This document shows, in pieces, positions 49,590-60,398 of a stretch of DNA of 64,000 bases. Both the position numbers and the translations under genes were made by a program. The notes under the pieces were generated by a model. It was not told where the DNA came from. It searched no databases and saw nothing but the letters and a program-made list of their open reading frames with translations. The stretch covers positions 1,394,364 to 1,458,363 of the forward strand of contig KK106984.1 in the NCBI GenBank assembly GCA_000611775.1, read 5' to 3'. Numbering within the stretch: the first letter of the stretch is position 1; the number at the start of each line of letters is the position of its first letter. The stretch comes from Umbilicaria muhlenbergii (lineage: Eukaryota > Ascomycota > Lecanoromycetes > Umbilicariales > Umbilicariaceae).

Positions 49590-51265
49590 CAGCTTGACAT
49601 CAGCGCCTGCATTTAGTAAATACTGAACAGTGAGATGCTGAGGTCATTTAATTATTTCAATATCTTCTTTTAGAGTAGGCTCTCATTCTAGAGGGAACAT
49701 CCTTTTGATGACTCAGTGTAAGGGCGTTCAACCATCTCTATCAGTGGCATTTGAATTAAACTGTTCTCTTAACAGCCTTTCAGTCATGAAAGCTTGATCA
49801 CTTGATGCAGCATGATGAAGGCAATTGCGTCCCTGCTTATTCACAGCTTCAGGATGTAAACTCAGAGTTAAAAATAACTCAATCATCTTTAGATCATCAC
49901 TTGTGTAAGCTACATGAAGACAATTGCACCCTTGATGATTCAACACCTGTGCATCAACATCTGCTCCTTTTGTTAAAAGTAGTTTGACTACCTTCATATG
50001 TCTACTGGCAGCTGCAGCTTGTAGAGCATTGTCATGATATTCTTGAGCATTGACGTCTGCTCTCTTTGTTAGAAGTAGATTGATCATCTTCATATCTCTC
50101 TCAACAGCTGCAGCTGCAGCTTGTAGAGCATTGTCATAGAATTCACCTTGAGCATTGACATCTGCTCTCTTTGTTAAAAGTAGATTGATTACCTTCATAT
50201 CTCTCTCAACAGCTGCAGCTTGTAGAGCATTGTCATAATCTTCACCCTGAGCATTGACATCTGCTCTCTTTGTTAAAAGTAGTTCAACTACCTTCATATG
50301 TTCACTGGTAGCTGCAGTTTGTAAAGCACTGTCATAGTCTTCACCTTGAGCATTGACATCTGCTCCCTTTGTTAGGAGTAGTTCAATTATCTTAATATGT
50401 TCATCATGAGCTGCAGCTTGTAGAGCACTGTCATAGAGTTCATCTTAAGCATTGACATCTGCTCCTTTTGTTAAAAGTAGTTCAACTATCTTCATATGTC
50501 CTCTAGTAGTTGCAGCTTGTAGGGCATTGTGATAGAATTCACCTTAAGCATTGACATCTGCTCTCTTTGTTACAAGTAGGTTGACTACCTTCATATGTTC
50601 ACTGAGAGCAGCAGCTTGTAGGGCATTGTCATTAAGTTCATCTTGAGCATTGACATCTGCTCTCTTTGTTACAAGTAGGTTGACTATCTTCATATCTCCT
50701 CTGTCAGCTGCAGCTTGTAGGGCATTGTCATAGTGTTCACCTTGAGCATTGATATCTGCTCCCTTTGTTAGGAGTAGTTTGACTAGCTTAATATGTTCAC
50801 TGACAGCTGCAGCTTGTAGGGCATTGACAGAGTGTTCACTTTGAGCATTGACAATTGCTCTCTTTGTTAGGAGTAGTTTGACTAACTTAATATATTCACT
50901 GACAGCTGCAGCTTGTAGGGCATTGACAGAGTGTTCACTTTAAGCATTGACATCTGCTTCTTTTGTTAAAAGTAGTTTGATTACCTTCATATGTCTACTG
51001 GCAGCTGCAGCTTGTAGAGCATTGTCATAGAATTCACCTTGAGCATTGACATCTGCTCTTTTTGTTAAAAGTAGATTGACTACCTTCATATGTTCACAGA
51101 CAGCAGCAGCTTGTAGGGCATTATTATAGTATTCACCTTGAGCATTAACATCTGCTTTCTTTGTTAAAAATAGATTGACTACCTTCATATGTTCACTGAC
51201 AGCAGCAGCTTGTAGAGCATTGCTGTAATATTCATCTTAAGCATTAACATCTGCTCCCTGTTTCA
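49590..51265 (-). repeat. About 17 ankyrin-repeat units
   Basis: Units of 96-99 bp encode ALQAAAxxxHMKVVxLLLTKxADVNAQ-type repeats. Thirteen or so are nearly identical at DNA level, which points to recent homogenisation or expansion; the last three (towards 49590) are divergent. The Gln of VNAQ is CAA in most units and TAA in a few. Confidence 0.9.
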
Positions 51266-51685
51266 GCAAGCGCGTTGCTAATCTCAGCAAACCTTGTTGT
51301 GAGACATAGTATAGTGGTGAATTCTTGAAAGCTAAGAGATCACTGGTGTAGTAACCAACACCCTGAATTTGAGTTCAATTTTTGAAACTATTGCTCTCAT
51401 AATTCAATGACTTGATGCCTAGGTTATTCACTGCATTCAAAAGGTCATCAATCACTCTCTGATGTTCTGATCAGAAATTTGCTGAATACTCAGTCAGCAG
51501 GAATGTTGAGAAAGTTTCTGATGTTATAGAGTCTGATTCATCAAAGTGTAAAAGGTAATGAAGACAGGATCTGCTGATGAAGCTGTGAGCACTACTTTCT
51601 GAGAATGAGAAGGAAGAGGCGTGTCTGACAGCAGAATGAAGCCTCTCAGATGTCAAATATCTTTGCACTGATGAATGTGCAAATT

Positions 51686-52133
51686 TCAGCTTGTCTCAGG
51701 ACACCTTTCACCACCTACTGAGATTAATCAAATTTGTGATCAGTGAGGGCCTTGCAAGGACCTCATGCTCATTAAATTTTAATGTATGAGGGGTTCTCAC
51801 TTATACCCGGTTTAGTCAAGCTGCGGAAAAGTGGAATTTTCAGGCAGTTTCAGGGGTAAAAAAGCAGGCATATGAGTATTGCGGGGAAACTGAGGTTTTT
51901 TGTATAGAAGTCAGAGGCCTCCATTGAACTCTTCTACTATTACTTAGATAGAAATTACACTTGTTTTACATACAAACATCATCATCACCATGTCTGCTCC
52001 CGCCTAGTGAAGTCTAAGTTTTCGCTAGTAATTTAGTATGTAAGCGGGCTGACTCACCCTGGCATGAAGGCGTCAGCTAACTGAAACTGCTTTAATTTCA
52101 GTAGGTGATGAAAGGTGTCCTGAGACAAGCTGA
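51686..52133. mobile_element. 448-bp MITE inside the NACHT-ankyrin gene
   Basis: Terminal inverted repeats of about 42 bp begin TCAGCTTGTCTCAGGACACC at both ends. A 6-bp duplication CAAATT flanks it (51680-51685 and 52134-52139). Removing the element with one duplication joins EELKF to AHSSVQRYLTSERL in frame, which matches the family. The two ends differ by TTTCACCACC against TTTCATCACC, a CCA to TCA change. There is no coding capacity. The inside keeps several CCGG, TGG and CGG, so it is less mutated than the gene. The superfamily is not assigned; the 6-bp length could also be read as 8 bp with asymmetric ends. Confidence 0.88.
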
Positions 52134-53159
52134 CAAATTTCAACTCTTCACGCCCTTTATGCTCATAATGAGTATTGAGTGAAATCATCATCAGACTTGA
52201 GCAGCTGTCTGAGATGAAGTGTGACTCCTTTACTCTGCTAAATATCTTGAATGAATAATCAAGATTTATTGCAGAGGCTTCTGCAACTTCTTCAAGAAGT
52301 AATGAATGCTGAGTGAATGCAAGTCACTGCAGTGCTGCCTTGATCTTGATAATCACATTGCCCTGAGGTGTCCTGTCCCAGTTGTAGATCTCATTGAGGA
52401 TTTAATCATATGTAGCATTCAGGTCAAGTGAAAGGTCCTTCAAAGCACTCCTCACATCATCCTCAGATAAACACTCACGCAAAGAGTTGATCTGACAGGC
52501 GGCTCAGCGAAATCTTCATAATAAATTTGATGTCAGCGCCGTCCACTTTATTTCATTCACATGAGCATACAAAGAGAACAGTGACTTATAACCCTTCAGT
52601 GTCATTTTGAAGTGTGGTTATTATTTCATCCTTGATGAGATGATTTCTTCACTTCTGCAGTTTGCCATTCTCAGTAAGGCTTTCATGAACTTGCAGTCTG
52701 ATGTCAAGGTCAACTGTATCAGTCTGAACACTGATGATCTCAGTGATGATGTCTTGAAGAACTTCAATGATTCTGTTCTGCTTCTGACTGATGACAAGCA
52801 TCTGCAGATTCCCCTGACTATTGATATGCATGAATTTTATCAGGTTCAAAAGTTCATTCATTTCCTCACATTCATCAAGAGCATCTATAAAGATATGAGG
52901 ATTGTTGATTTGTGGTAGAATGTTCATTAAAATGTTGATGAGCAGTTTCTGTGAAATAACTTTGCCCGCTTCATAGTTTTTGTACAATGTCAAGATCACC
53001 TCTGAGATTGCTGTCATTCTGCTACAGAACTGTTCTAGAATAAACTGTAGAAGGTTCAAGACTGCTTGCTTTTCTCTATCAGTAATGTCAAAATAATAGA
53101 ATGTAATTGCACTGCTCTCAAAGGATGCCTGTGTATTTTTCACTACAGTTGAACTTTAC

Positions 53160-53630
53160 AACAGTTAAAGTAAGCTCTGCATGTGTATTGACATACATAC
53201 CATAGGACTGTCTTGCCACAGTCAGTTATAATAATTAGCTTCTACCAATGAACTGTAATGATCAACATACAAGGCTCATGAAGCCAAAGAAAGCTACTGC
53301 CACCATTTTTCCATGACTCATATTCAGTAAAGTTCAAGAACCAGTTTCCAGTGCTCTTCATGCACTTGTTAATTGCAGTAACATGGTTAATGAATGCATT
53401 CATTGATAAGAGTCATCATACGACTTTGTTGTCTGTGGCCAAAGTTATTATACTGTTGTGTTTGAAGGTTGTCTGATGATGATAATTGTACTCATCTTTG
53501 AGGCTCATTACTTTGACTCCTGTGGATAATAAAACCTCTCTGAACACAATTAGTGCTTATATGTCAGATAAGCAAATACTTCAAAAACTCACTTGTGAAC
53601 TAAGAAGCATGGACGTCAATCTTTGAGTTA
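53160..53630 (-). other. Unmutated island over the NACHT P-loop
   Basis: Within this part of the NLR relic, CCA/TGG is common (GCCACCATTTTTCCATGACT, ACCAGTTTCCAGTG and others), and Trp codons are TGG, as in STGNWF, YESW and FLWLH. To both sides TGA takes their place. A short intron (donor GTATGTATGT at 53200 on the minus strand) lies inside. Confidence 0.75.
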
Positions 53631-54247
53631 AATTTATATTAAAACGTGTTAGCATACTTATCTGTAACTTGACTGTATCATTAATCACCTGTGCTGTTTC
53701 AAGTATCTGACCATTAAAGTGAATAAGCAAAGTGTCATGATTGTGATGATGCAACTCTGAATTACACTTGATTTATATTCAAGGCTTCAGTTAAATGAAC
53801 TTTCTGCTGTCTGATTGCTTCAAGAGTTTGGTTGATCTCCTTCTGTTTATGTGGTCAGAGTGCATGAGCTTTGAACTTTTCTCAAAAGCTGACAGGAGTG
53901 AGACCTGATTGAAGCTTTATTAACTCTGAGTGACATTTGTGCAGCAGGCTCATTGAATGCTGAAGCAACACAAGTGTAAATCACAGAGTCAGTGATTGCT
54001 CATCTACTGCTGCTCATTGTGCCAAAACCTTGAGTCTATTCAAGATGTTTTTAAGATCATGCACTTCAGTCTGAACCTGCTTCATATCTTTCTTTGAATC
54101 CTTCACCGCCTGCTCATATTTGTAAGCTCATGTGATGACATCTTGAGAAATCTGAATCACGGTGATGATGCTACTAACAATAGCAAGCTCAGTCATGATG
54201 AGAGTCTGAACTGTTGAGTGTATTCTGATTGCAGTTAGCTCAGACAT

Positions 54248-54765
54248 TCTTCTTAAGGAGTGATAGCAACTTGAAGAGTCTGCTATGATTATTTCATGAT
54301 ACCTTCTCTAACTAACTGACTGAGGGATGTAGCTTCAAAGCTTCATGTAGTTGTCTTGCAGGGATACAATGAGGAAAGATGAACAAGATGTGCTGTGAAT
54401 CTTGCAAAAGCTTTCAGCTGCTTCAATCTGATTCATTAACCCTGCATCTGAGATATCCTGAGTAGCCTTGTACTACACTCCGCGTAAGTCAATCATGATA
54501 CAACATATCTTTTTTTCTAAAGAGAACAGGACAAAAGCTTCAGAGAATTAATAAACTCATTTATATGCAGCTAGATAAAATTATCTTCTGTTAATCATGT
54601 TCTGAATGTGTCCTGGTCATAAAAAAGTTTCACCTCTGAAAAGACTTGACAGACATCATATGCCTGTCACCTCAGATTGTCTGCATCTTGCTGCTTGAGA
54701 TTTTGTAACAGCTGCTGCTCTCCTCATGCTATATGAGCAGTCAACAAATGGCACACTGATTGACG
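54248..54765. other. Upstream region of the NLR relic
   Basis: Non-coding as far as I can see. It separates the start codon of the NACHT-ankyrin relic from copy E and would have held its promoter. No motif identified. Confidence 0.4.
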
Positions 54766-55885
54766 CATCCGCAACTTGGCAGCCCGCTCAAAAATAAGGT
54801 TTTAGTTAATAGTACTTTATGCGCTCAGAGCACTCTCTGAGCAGTAAATAAGCTCATACAAATCTTACACTTTAAATAACTATTATACCTTCATGAATAA
54901 TAAAAAACTTTTTATTGAAAAGTTTTAGATCTCTTTATTCTGTACACTTTACAAACTAAAGATTTCTTCATAAGTTTAAATTTGCAATAGTTATGAATTA
55001 AAAAACTTTTAACTAATTATAAATATATTAGCATATTGAATAACTATTGCGCTTTTATACTTCTGATATAACTTTCAGTTTATAAGTTGTAGAGAATAAG
55101 CTGTTTAAGAGTTTTTTTATACAAAGTTTCTTTTTATGTGTTGTTGTTGTTGAGTTATTCAAAAAGTCATTAAAAGTCTGTTTATTAATGTTGTGATTTT
55201 CGTCACTGAAAGTTTGAAATCAATGTAACTTTTTAACAACAACAGTTATAAAAAAACTTTAAGTTATAGAACTGTTTAATAGCTTCTTCTCTACAACTTA
55301 TAGACTGAAAGTTATATTATAAGTATAAAAGCGCAATAGTTATTCAAAGTATGTGACTTTTTTTGAAAGATTTTTCGCTGTTGAAAACTTGAATTAAATA
55401 TAACTTAACAGCAACAGCAGTTATGAAGAAACTTTTAATTTAACATTAATAGATAATACTGTTTTTTATAATTTATGCATTGAAAGTTTCTTCATATCTG
55501 TTGAGGTGCAAAAGTTATTAAAGTGTGTAGATTTTTAAGTGATGAAAATCTTGAAGTTCTTTAAATGTTCAGAACTCAACACTTATACAGTGCTTTCAGA
55601 CTCAACAAATCATGATTTTTTATTGCAGAAAAGTGAATTTTAGCAAAAGTTTACTTATTATAAGTTTTACTGTTATTATAACACTGTGTGTGTACTTGTT
55701 TAAACAATTGTTTTAATAACTGTTTTTTTATCGCAAAATTTTGATGTTCCGCTCAAGATTTAAGGTTGAGCTCAAAGCGCTCAAAGGGTGCTAAGAGCGG
55801 CTGTTAGCTGAAACATGAGATCAGAAGCTCAGAGCGCTCAAAGTGCTAAAAACTAACTCAGAGTTAACTTGCTAAATTGCTGATG
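54766..55885 (+). repeat. 1.12-kb terminal-inverted-repeat element, copy E (1,120 bp)
   Basis: Runs from CATCCGCAACTTGGCAGCCC to CTAAATTGCTGATG. It is the best-preserved end sequence of the family and keeps CCGC and TTGGCA. Flanked by CG on both sides, which may be a 2-bp duplication but is weak evidence. No coding capacity. Confidence 0.93.
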
Positions 55886-56412
55886 CGGTCAACACAGCAA
55901 TAACCAGGTACTGAAGATTCAAAACAACATGAAAATTGACATTGCTGACATCAGAAGGATTATGAATATGAGGTGAGAAGAGTTAAAGAGTTCAGAGCTC
56001 AGACTCCTCTTGATATCCTTCCTCAGCAGGCTGACCTGCAACCTCATCTCAGGCTTGAAGGCACAGGAGGAGGAGTAATGCAGTCAGCATCATTATGACA
56101 TCTGTGAGCAACAGAAACACAACACATCAACATGTCATCATCTACATAATTAATTTACAGCAGCAGCAGGGGTGAGGGAGGACAGCAGTGATGAGGATGA
56201 AGATGACATCAAGAGCAGAGACTTTCATGTGATGTGAGTAATTAATTCATTTCTAGCTAGAGACTGAGGTAGATTATTGAGTATATAATTCATTCACTCA
56301 TAATTCATTCACTCAAACATAAACTCCATCACAACTTCATTCACAACTCACACTCACAGCTGCTAAGTGCAGCTACAAGCTCAATTGAATGACATAATGA
56401 ATCAACAACATC
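55886..56412. other. Possible upstream exon and intron of the next relic
   Basis: An acceptor-like TTAATTTACAG near 56160 is followed by an acidic coding-like block (56165-56225) and a GTGAGTAATT donor-like site. The block recurs at 13440-13565. It could be an early exon of the relic that starts at 56413. Confidence 0.35.
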
Positions 56413-57925
56413 ATGCCTGAGGGTCTCACCTACCGTGATATGTGATGACGCATTGCCAAAGGAGTGCTCAATACACAGAACTTCAAACTTAAACTCTTTT
56501 CACTGCATGAATAAACCACAGTCAAAGACCCTGCACTGAGAAAACTAACAGGTCTGGCAAAGAAGAAGGTTAAGAATAACACTTCACTCAACACCTTTTC
56601 TTTCAACATGAAAACCTACCCCGGCTTTGACGCTTTATCAGATAATATTCAAACAGGTATTATCAACCTGAATGACAGTGACATTCAGTATCATGAAAAG
56701 AGCCTTGAGATATCATTAAAACAAGGGTTTTAAATTCAGATACATTGTGTTCTTCATGATCATGTGCTTCTAATCAGCACTGAAGAACTCAATGGCTATC
56801 AAGCAAGTTGAAGGGACAATTCATGCACTGCATCACACATTCAGATGACCCTCATCAATCAAGACTCAACTCTACCCTTTATCATTCTCTGTGACTGCAA
56901 CAAGCTGATAACTGCTACATTTCTACACTGCTCTGAGACATCAGACTTTTCATCATTGTCATTGTGATATGATCCTCAACTGAGGCCTTGTTCATTTAAA
57001 GAGTCAACAGCATGATGAGAGACTGTGAAAGCCTGAAAGCTCAGAAAGAACATCATCATCATATTTGTCACCCTTAACAGCAATCAGCATATATTCAATG
57101 AAATTGAATTCAGTCATGCGTCAGAGATTCTACACCTGACATGTATATCCTCAGCAGCTACCAGCTTCAGTGTATATCAGAATTCAGAATGTGTGAATCA
57201 TTTCCTTAATGCAGCTCAGCAGTTCTTCTCACATGAAATGTTCACTCAGTATGAGCAATTTGTACCTGTGAGTTAAAGCAATCATAGCACGTTCCTTGAA
57301 TCAGCTTATATCAGTGACTACATCAATAAAGATTTGAAGGTCTATCACTGCACTGAAGTCACTACCTCAGTCTTCAAAGATCATTATGAGTTCCTTCACT
57401 GCAGAGGGCTACTGAACTCCTTCATGTCATCACTCAATGTTAAGAAAGATGAATGAGTCAGTTGAGATTTCTTTCTTCAGTTCAAGAAGGTTCTGATCTA
57501 CTGCCTCAAGATGAACTGCACATGACTGAAGCATGCATACATCATCATCCTCACCTTGTCACTGAGTTCAAAATGTGAGCTCATGTTTAATGCAGAAGCT
57601 CTCAAAGTCATTGAATCTGATCCTGCTGAGATTGATATTGTCAGCTTCATGAATATCTGAGCTGCAACCCTCAAGGTGAAGAAGGCTTCTGAAGGATGAT
57701 GATTTGCAGTTAAGACTGAGCTGAGAGAAAGGCTTAATAAGAGTAAGAGAGTAAAGAGAATGACAGCAGCTGTGAATGATGTGAAGAGTAAATCTGATTA
57801 TGATGACACAGTCAATGATGATGAAGTTACAGCTGATAGAGTCATGCTGTTGAGAAATGAGGTCTTACTAAGCTTAGTTGATGATGCTATTTCACAGGAT
57901 GAGTCATATGATAAGGCTTACAATG
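56413..57925 (+). pseudogene. Unknown long gene relic, about 500 codons
   Basis: From the ATG at 56413 a single plus-strand frame runs without frameshift to the insertion point of copy F, interrupted by about 13 TGA and 3 TAA and no TAG. Readable parts include MPEGLTYRDM, FSFNMKTYPGFDALSDNIQT, QMTLINQDSTLPFIILCDCN, FLNAAQQFFSHEMFTQYEQF, VFKDHYEFLHCRGLLNSF and a charged C-terminus (LRERLNKSKRVKRMTAAVND, then an Asp-rich stretch). It is hydrophilic, without membrane segments. I do not recognise the family. Copy F cuts it at the 3' side (SYDKAYN), so the end is missing or displaced. Confidence 0.65.
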
Positions 57926-59045
57926 CATCAGCAATTTAGCAAGTTAGCTCTGAGTTAGTTTTTAACACTTTGAGCGCTCTGAGCTTCTGATCTCATGTCT
58001 CAGCTAACAGCCGCTCTTAGCACCCTTTGAGCGCTTTGAGCTCAACCTTAAATCTTGAGCGGAACATCAAAATTTTGTGATAAAAAAACAGTTATTAAAA
58101 CAATTGTTTAAACAAGTACACACACAGTGTTATAATAACAGTAAAACTTATAATAAGTAAACTTTTGCTAAAATTCACTTTTCTGCAATAAAAAATCATG
58201 ATTTGTTGAGTCTGAAAGCACTGTATAAGTGTTGAGTTCTGAACATTTAAAGAACTTCAAGATTTTCATCACTTAAAAATCTACACACTTTAATAACTTT
58301 TGCACCTCAACAGATATGAAGAAACTTTCAATGCATAAGTTATAAAAAACAGTATTCTCTATTAATGTTAAACTAAAAGTTTCTTCATAACTGCTGTTGT
58401 TCTTAAGTTATATTTAATTCAAGTTTTCAACAGCGAAAAATCTTTCAAAAAAAGTCACATACTTTGAATAACTATTGCGCTTTTATACTTATAATATAAC
58501 TTTCAGTTTATAAGGTGTAGAGAATAAGCTGTTTAAGAGTTTTCTTATACAAAGTTTCTTTTTATGTATTGTTGTTGTTGAGTTATTCAAAAAGTCATTA
58601 AAAGTCGGTTTATTAATGTTGTGATTTTCATCACTGAAAGTTTAAAATCAATGTAACTTTTTAACAACAACAGTTATAAAAAAACTTTAAATTATAAAAC
58701 TGTTGAATAGCTTCTTCTCTACAACTTATAAACTGAAAGTTATATTATAAGTATAAAAGCACAATAGTTATTCAATATGCTAATATATTTATAATTAGTT
58801 AAAAGTTTTTTAATTCATAACTATTGCAAATTAAAACTTATGAAGAAATCTTTAGTTTGTAAAGTGTACAGAATAAAGAGATCTAAAACTTTTCAATAAA
58901 AAGTTTTTTATTATTCATGAAGGTATAATAGTTATTTAAAGTGTAAGATTTGTATAAGCTCATTTACTGCTCAGAGAGTGCTCTGAGCACATAAAGTACT
59001 ATTAACTAAAATCTTATTTTTGAGCGGGCTGCCAAATTGTGAATG
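57926..59045 (-). repeat. 1.12-kb terminal-inverted-repeat element, copy F (1,120 bp)
   Basis: Runs from CATCAGCAATTTAGCAAG to GGCTGCCAAATTGTGAATG, directly abutting the frame of the relic at 56413-57925. Same orientation as copy G, with a 233-bp spacer between them. No coding capacity. Confidence 0.93.
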
Positions 59046-59192
59046 AGTGAATATTATACTTCTGAAAGCAGGAAACTTCCTATGCAACATTAAAAGAGAA
59101 GAGGTGATTATTGACATCATTAACATTCATGAGGTTAATCATTTAATAAAAAATCAAAGGAACTCCTGCATGCATTTTAATGTTGAAGTCTC

Positions 59193-59278
59193 TTTCTTTT
59201 TGTCTTTGTTTGAATAATTTAAGGCAAGGTGCCTCTGTTTATTGCATTTAAAACAACATTCTTCCTTTATCTGTTGTT
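59193..59278 (-). mobile_element. Retroelement gag zinc-knuckle fossil, copy 2
   Basis: Almost identical to 44267-44352 and in the same position relative to the adjoining 1.12-kb element. The minus strand carries the CCHC-type pattern. Broken fragment; no further parts of a retroelement are recognisable here. Confidence 0.55.
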
Positions 59279-60398
59279 TATCAGCAATTTAGCAAGTTAG
59301 CTCTGAGTTAGTTTTTAGCACTTTGAGCGCTCTGAGCTTCTGATCTCATGTTTCAGCTAACAGCCGCTCTTAGCACCCTTTGAGCACTTTGAGCTCAACC
59401 TTAAATCTTGAGCGGAACATCAAAATTTTGTGATAAGAAAATAATTATTAAAACAATTGTTTAAACAAGTACACACACAGTGTTATTATAACAGTAAAAC
59501 TTATAATAAGTAAACTTTTGCTAAAATTCACTTTTCTGCAATAAAAAATCATGATTTGTTGAGTCTGCAAGCACTGTATAAGTGTTGAGTTCTGAATATT
59601 TAAAGAACTTCAAGATTTTTGCCACTTAAAAATTTACACACTTTAATTACTTTTGCACCTCAACAGATATGAAGAAACTTTCAATGCATAAGTTATAAAG
59701 AACAGTATTTTTTATTAATGTTAAATTAAAAGTTTCTTTATAACTGCTGTTGTTGTTAAGTTATATTTAATTCAAGTTTTTAATAGCGAAAAATCTTTCA
59801 AAAAAAGTCATATACTTTGAATAACTATTGCGCTTTTATACTTATGATATAACTTTTAGTTTATAAGTTGTAGAGAAGAAGCTATTTAACAGTTTTATAA
59901 CTTAAAGTTTTTTTATAACTGTTGTTGTTAAAAAGTTACATTGATTTCAAACTTTCAGTGACGAAAATTACAACATTAATAAACAGACTTTTAATGACTT
60001 TTTGAATAACTCAACAACAACAACACATAAAAAGAAAGTTTGTATAAGAAAACTCTTAAACAGCTTATTCTCTACAACTTATAAATTGAAAGTTATATCA
60101 TAAGTATAAAAGCGCAATAGTTATTTAATATGCTAATATATTTATAATTAGTTAAAAGTTTTTTAATTCATAACTATTGCAAATTAAAACTTATGAAGAA
60201 ATCTTTAGTTTGTAAAGTGTACAGAATAAAGAGATTTAAAACTTTTCAATAAAAAGTTTCTTATTATTTATGAAGGTATAATAGTTATTTAAAGTGTAAG
60301 ATTTGTATGAGCTCATTTACTGCTCAGAGAGTGCTCTGAGCGCATAAAGTACTATTAACTAAAACCTTATTTTTGAGCAGGCTGCCAAGTTGTGGATG
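59279..60398 (-). repeat. 1.12-kb terminal-inverted-repeat element, copy G (1,120 bp)
   Basis: Runs from TATCAGCAATTTAGCAAG to GGCTGCCAAGTTGTGGATG. Left end and left flank match copy D; the right flank does not. It keeps GCCACTT near 59610 where copies B, D and F have ATCACTT. No coding capacity. Confidence 0.93.

Larger units (their letters stand above)
49540..54247 (-). pseudogene. NLR-type gene relic: SesA-like N-terminus, NACHT, ankyrin repeats
   Basis: Starts at the ATG at 54247 with MSELTAIRIHSTVQTLIMTE, then AIVSSIITVIQISQDVIT, a SesA/NACHT_N-like domain. SSFLWLH precedes the P-loop CGKTVL (53200-53223), which is next to a GTATGT intron. The NACHT body includes FDITDREKQAVLNLLQFILE and a Walker B IFIDALDEC at 52894-52868. 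ACQINSLRECLSEDDVRSAL and ATYD-ILNEIYNWDRTP follow, then LAFTQHSLLLEEVAEASAIN, typical of the winged-helix part. About 17 ankyrin repeats complete the protein. From 52506 to 49728 the frame is continuous once the 448-bp MITE and one target duplication are discounted. TGA stands at Trp positions such as RDG-TPLH, ALQ-LAF and -ACQ, and TAA at several Gln positions. TGG is kept near the P-loop. The gene is dead under the standard code. Confidence 0.85.

Noticed and set aside
3335-60398. Solo LTRs as explanation of the 1.12-kb copies
   Set aside because: Ends are inverted repeats starting CATC, not TG...CA, and no 4-6-bp target duplication, primer-binding site or polypurine tract is visible.
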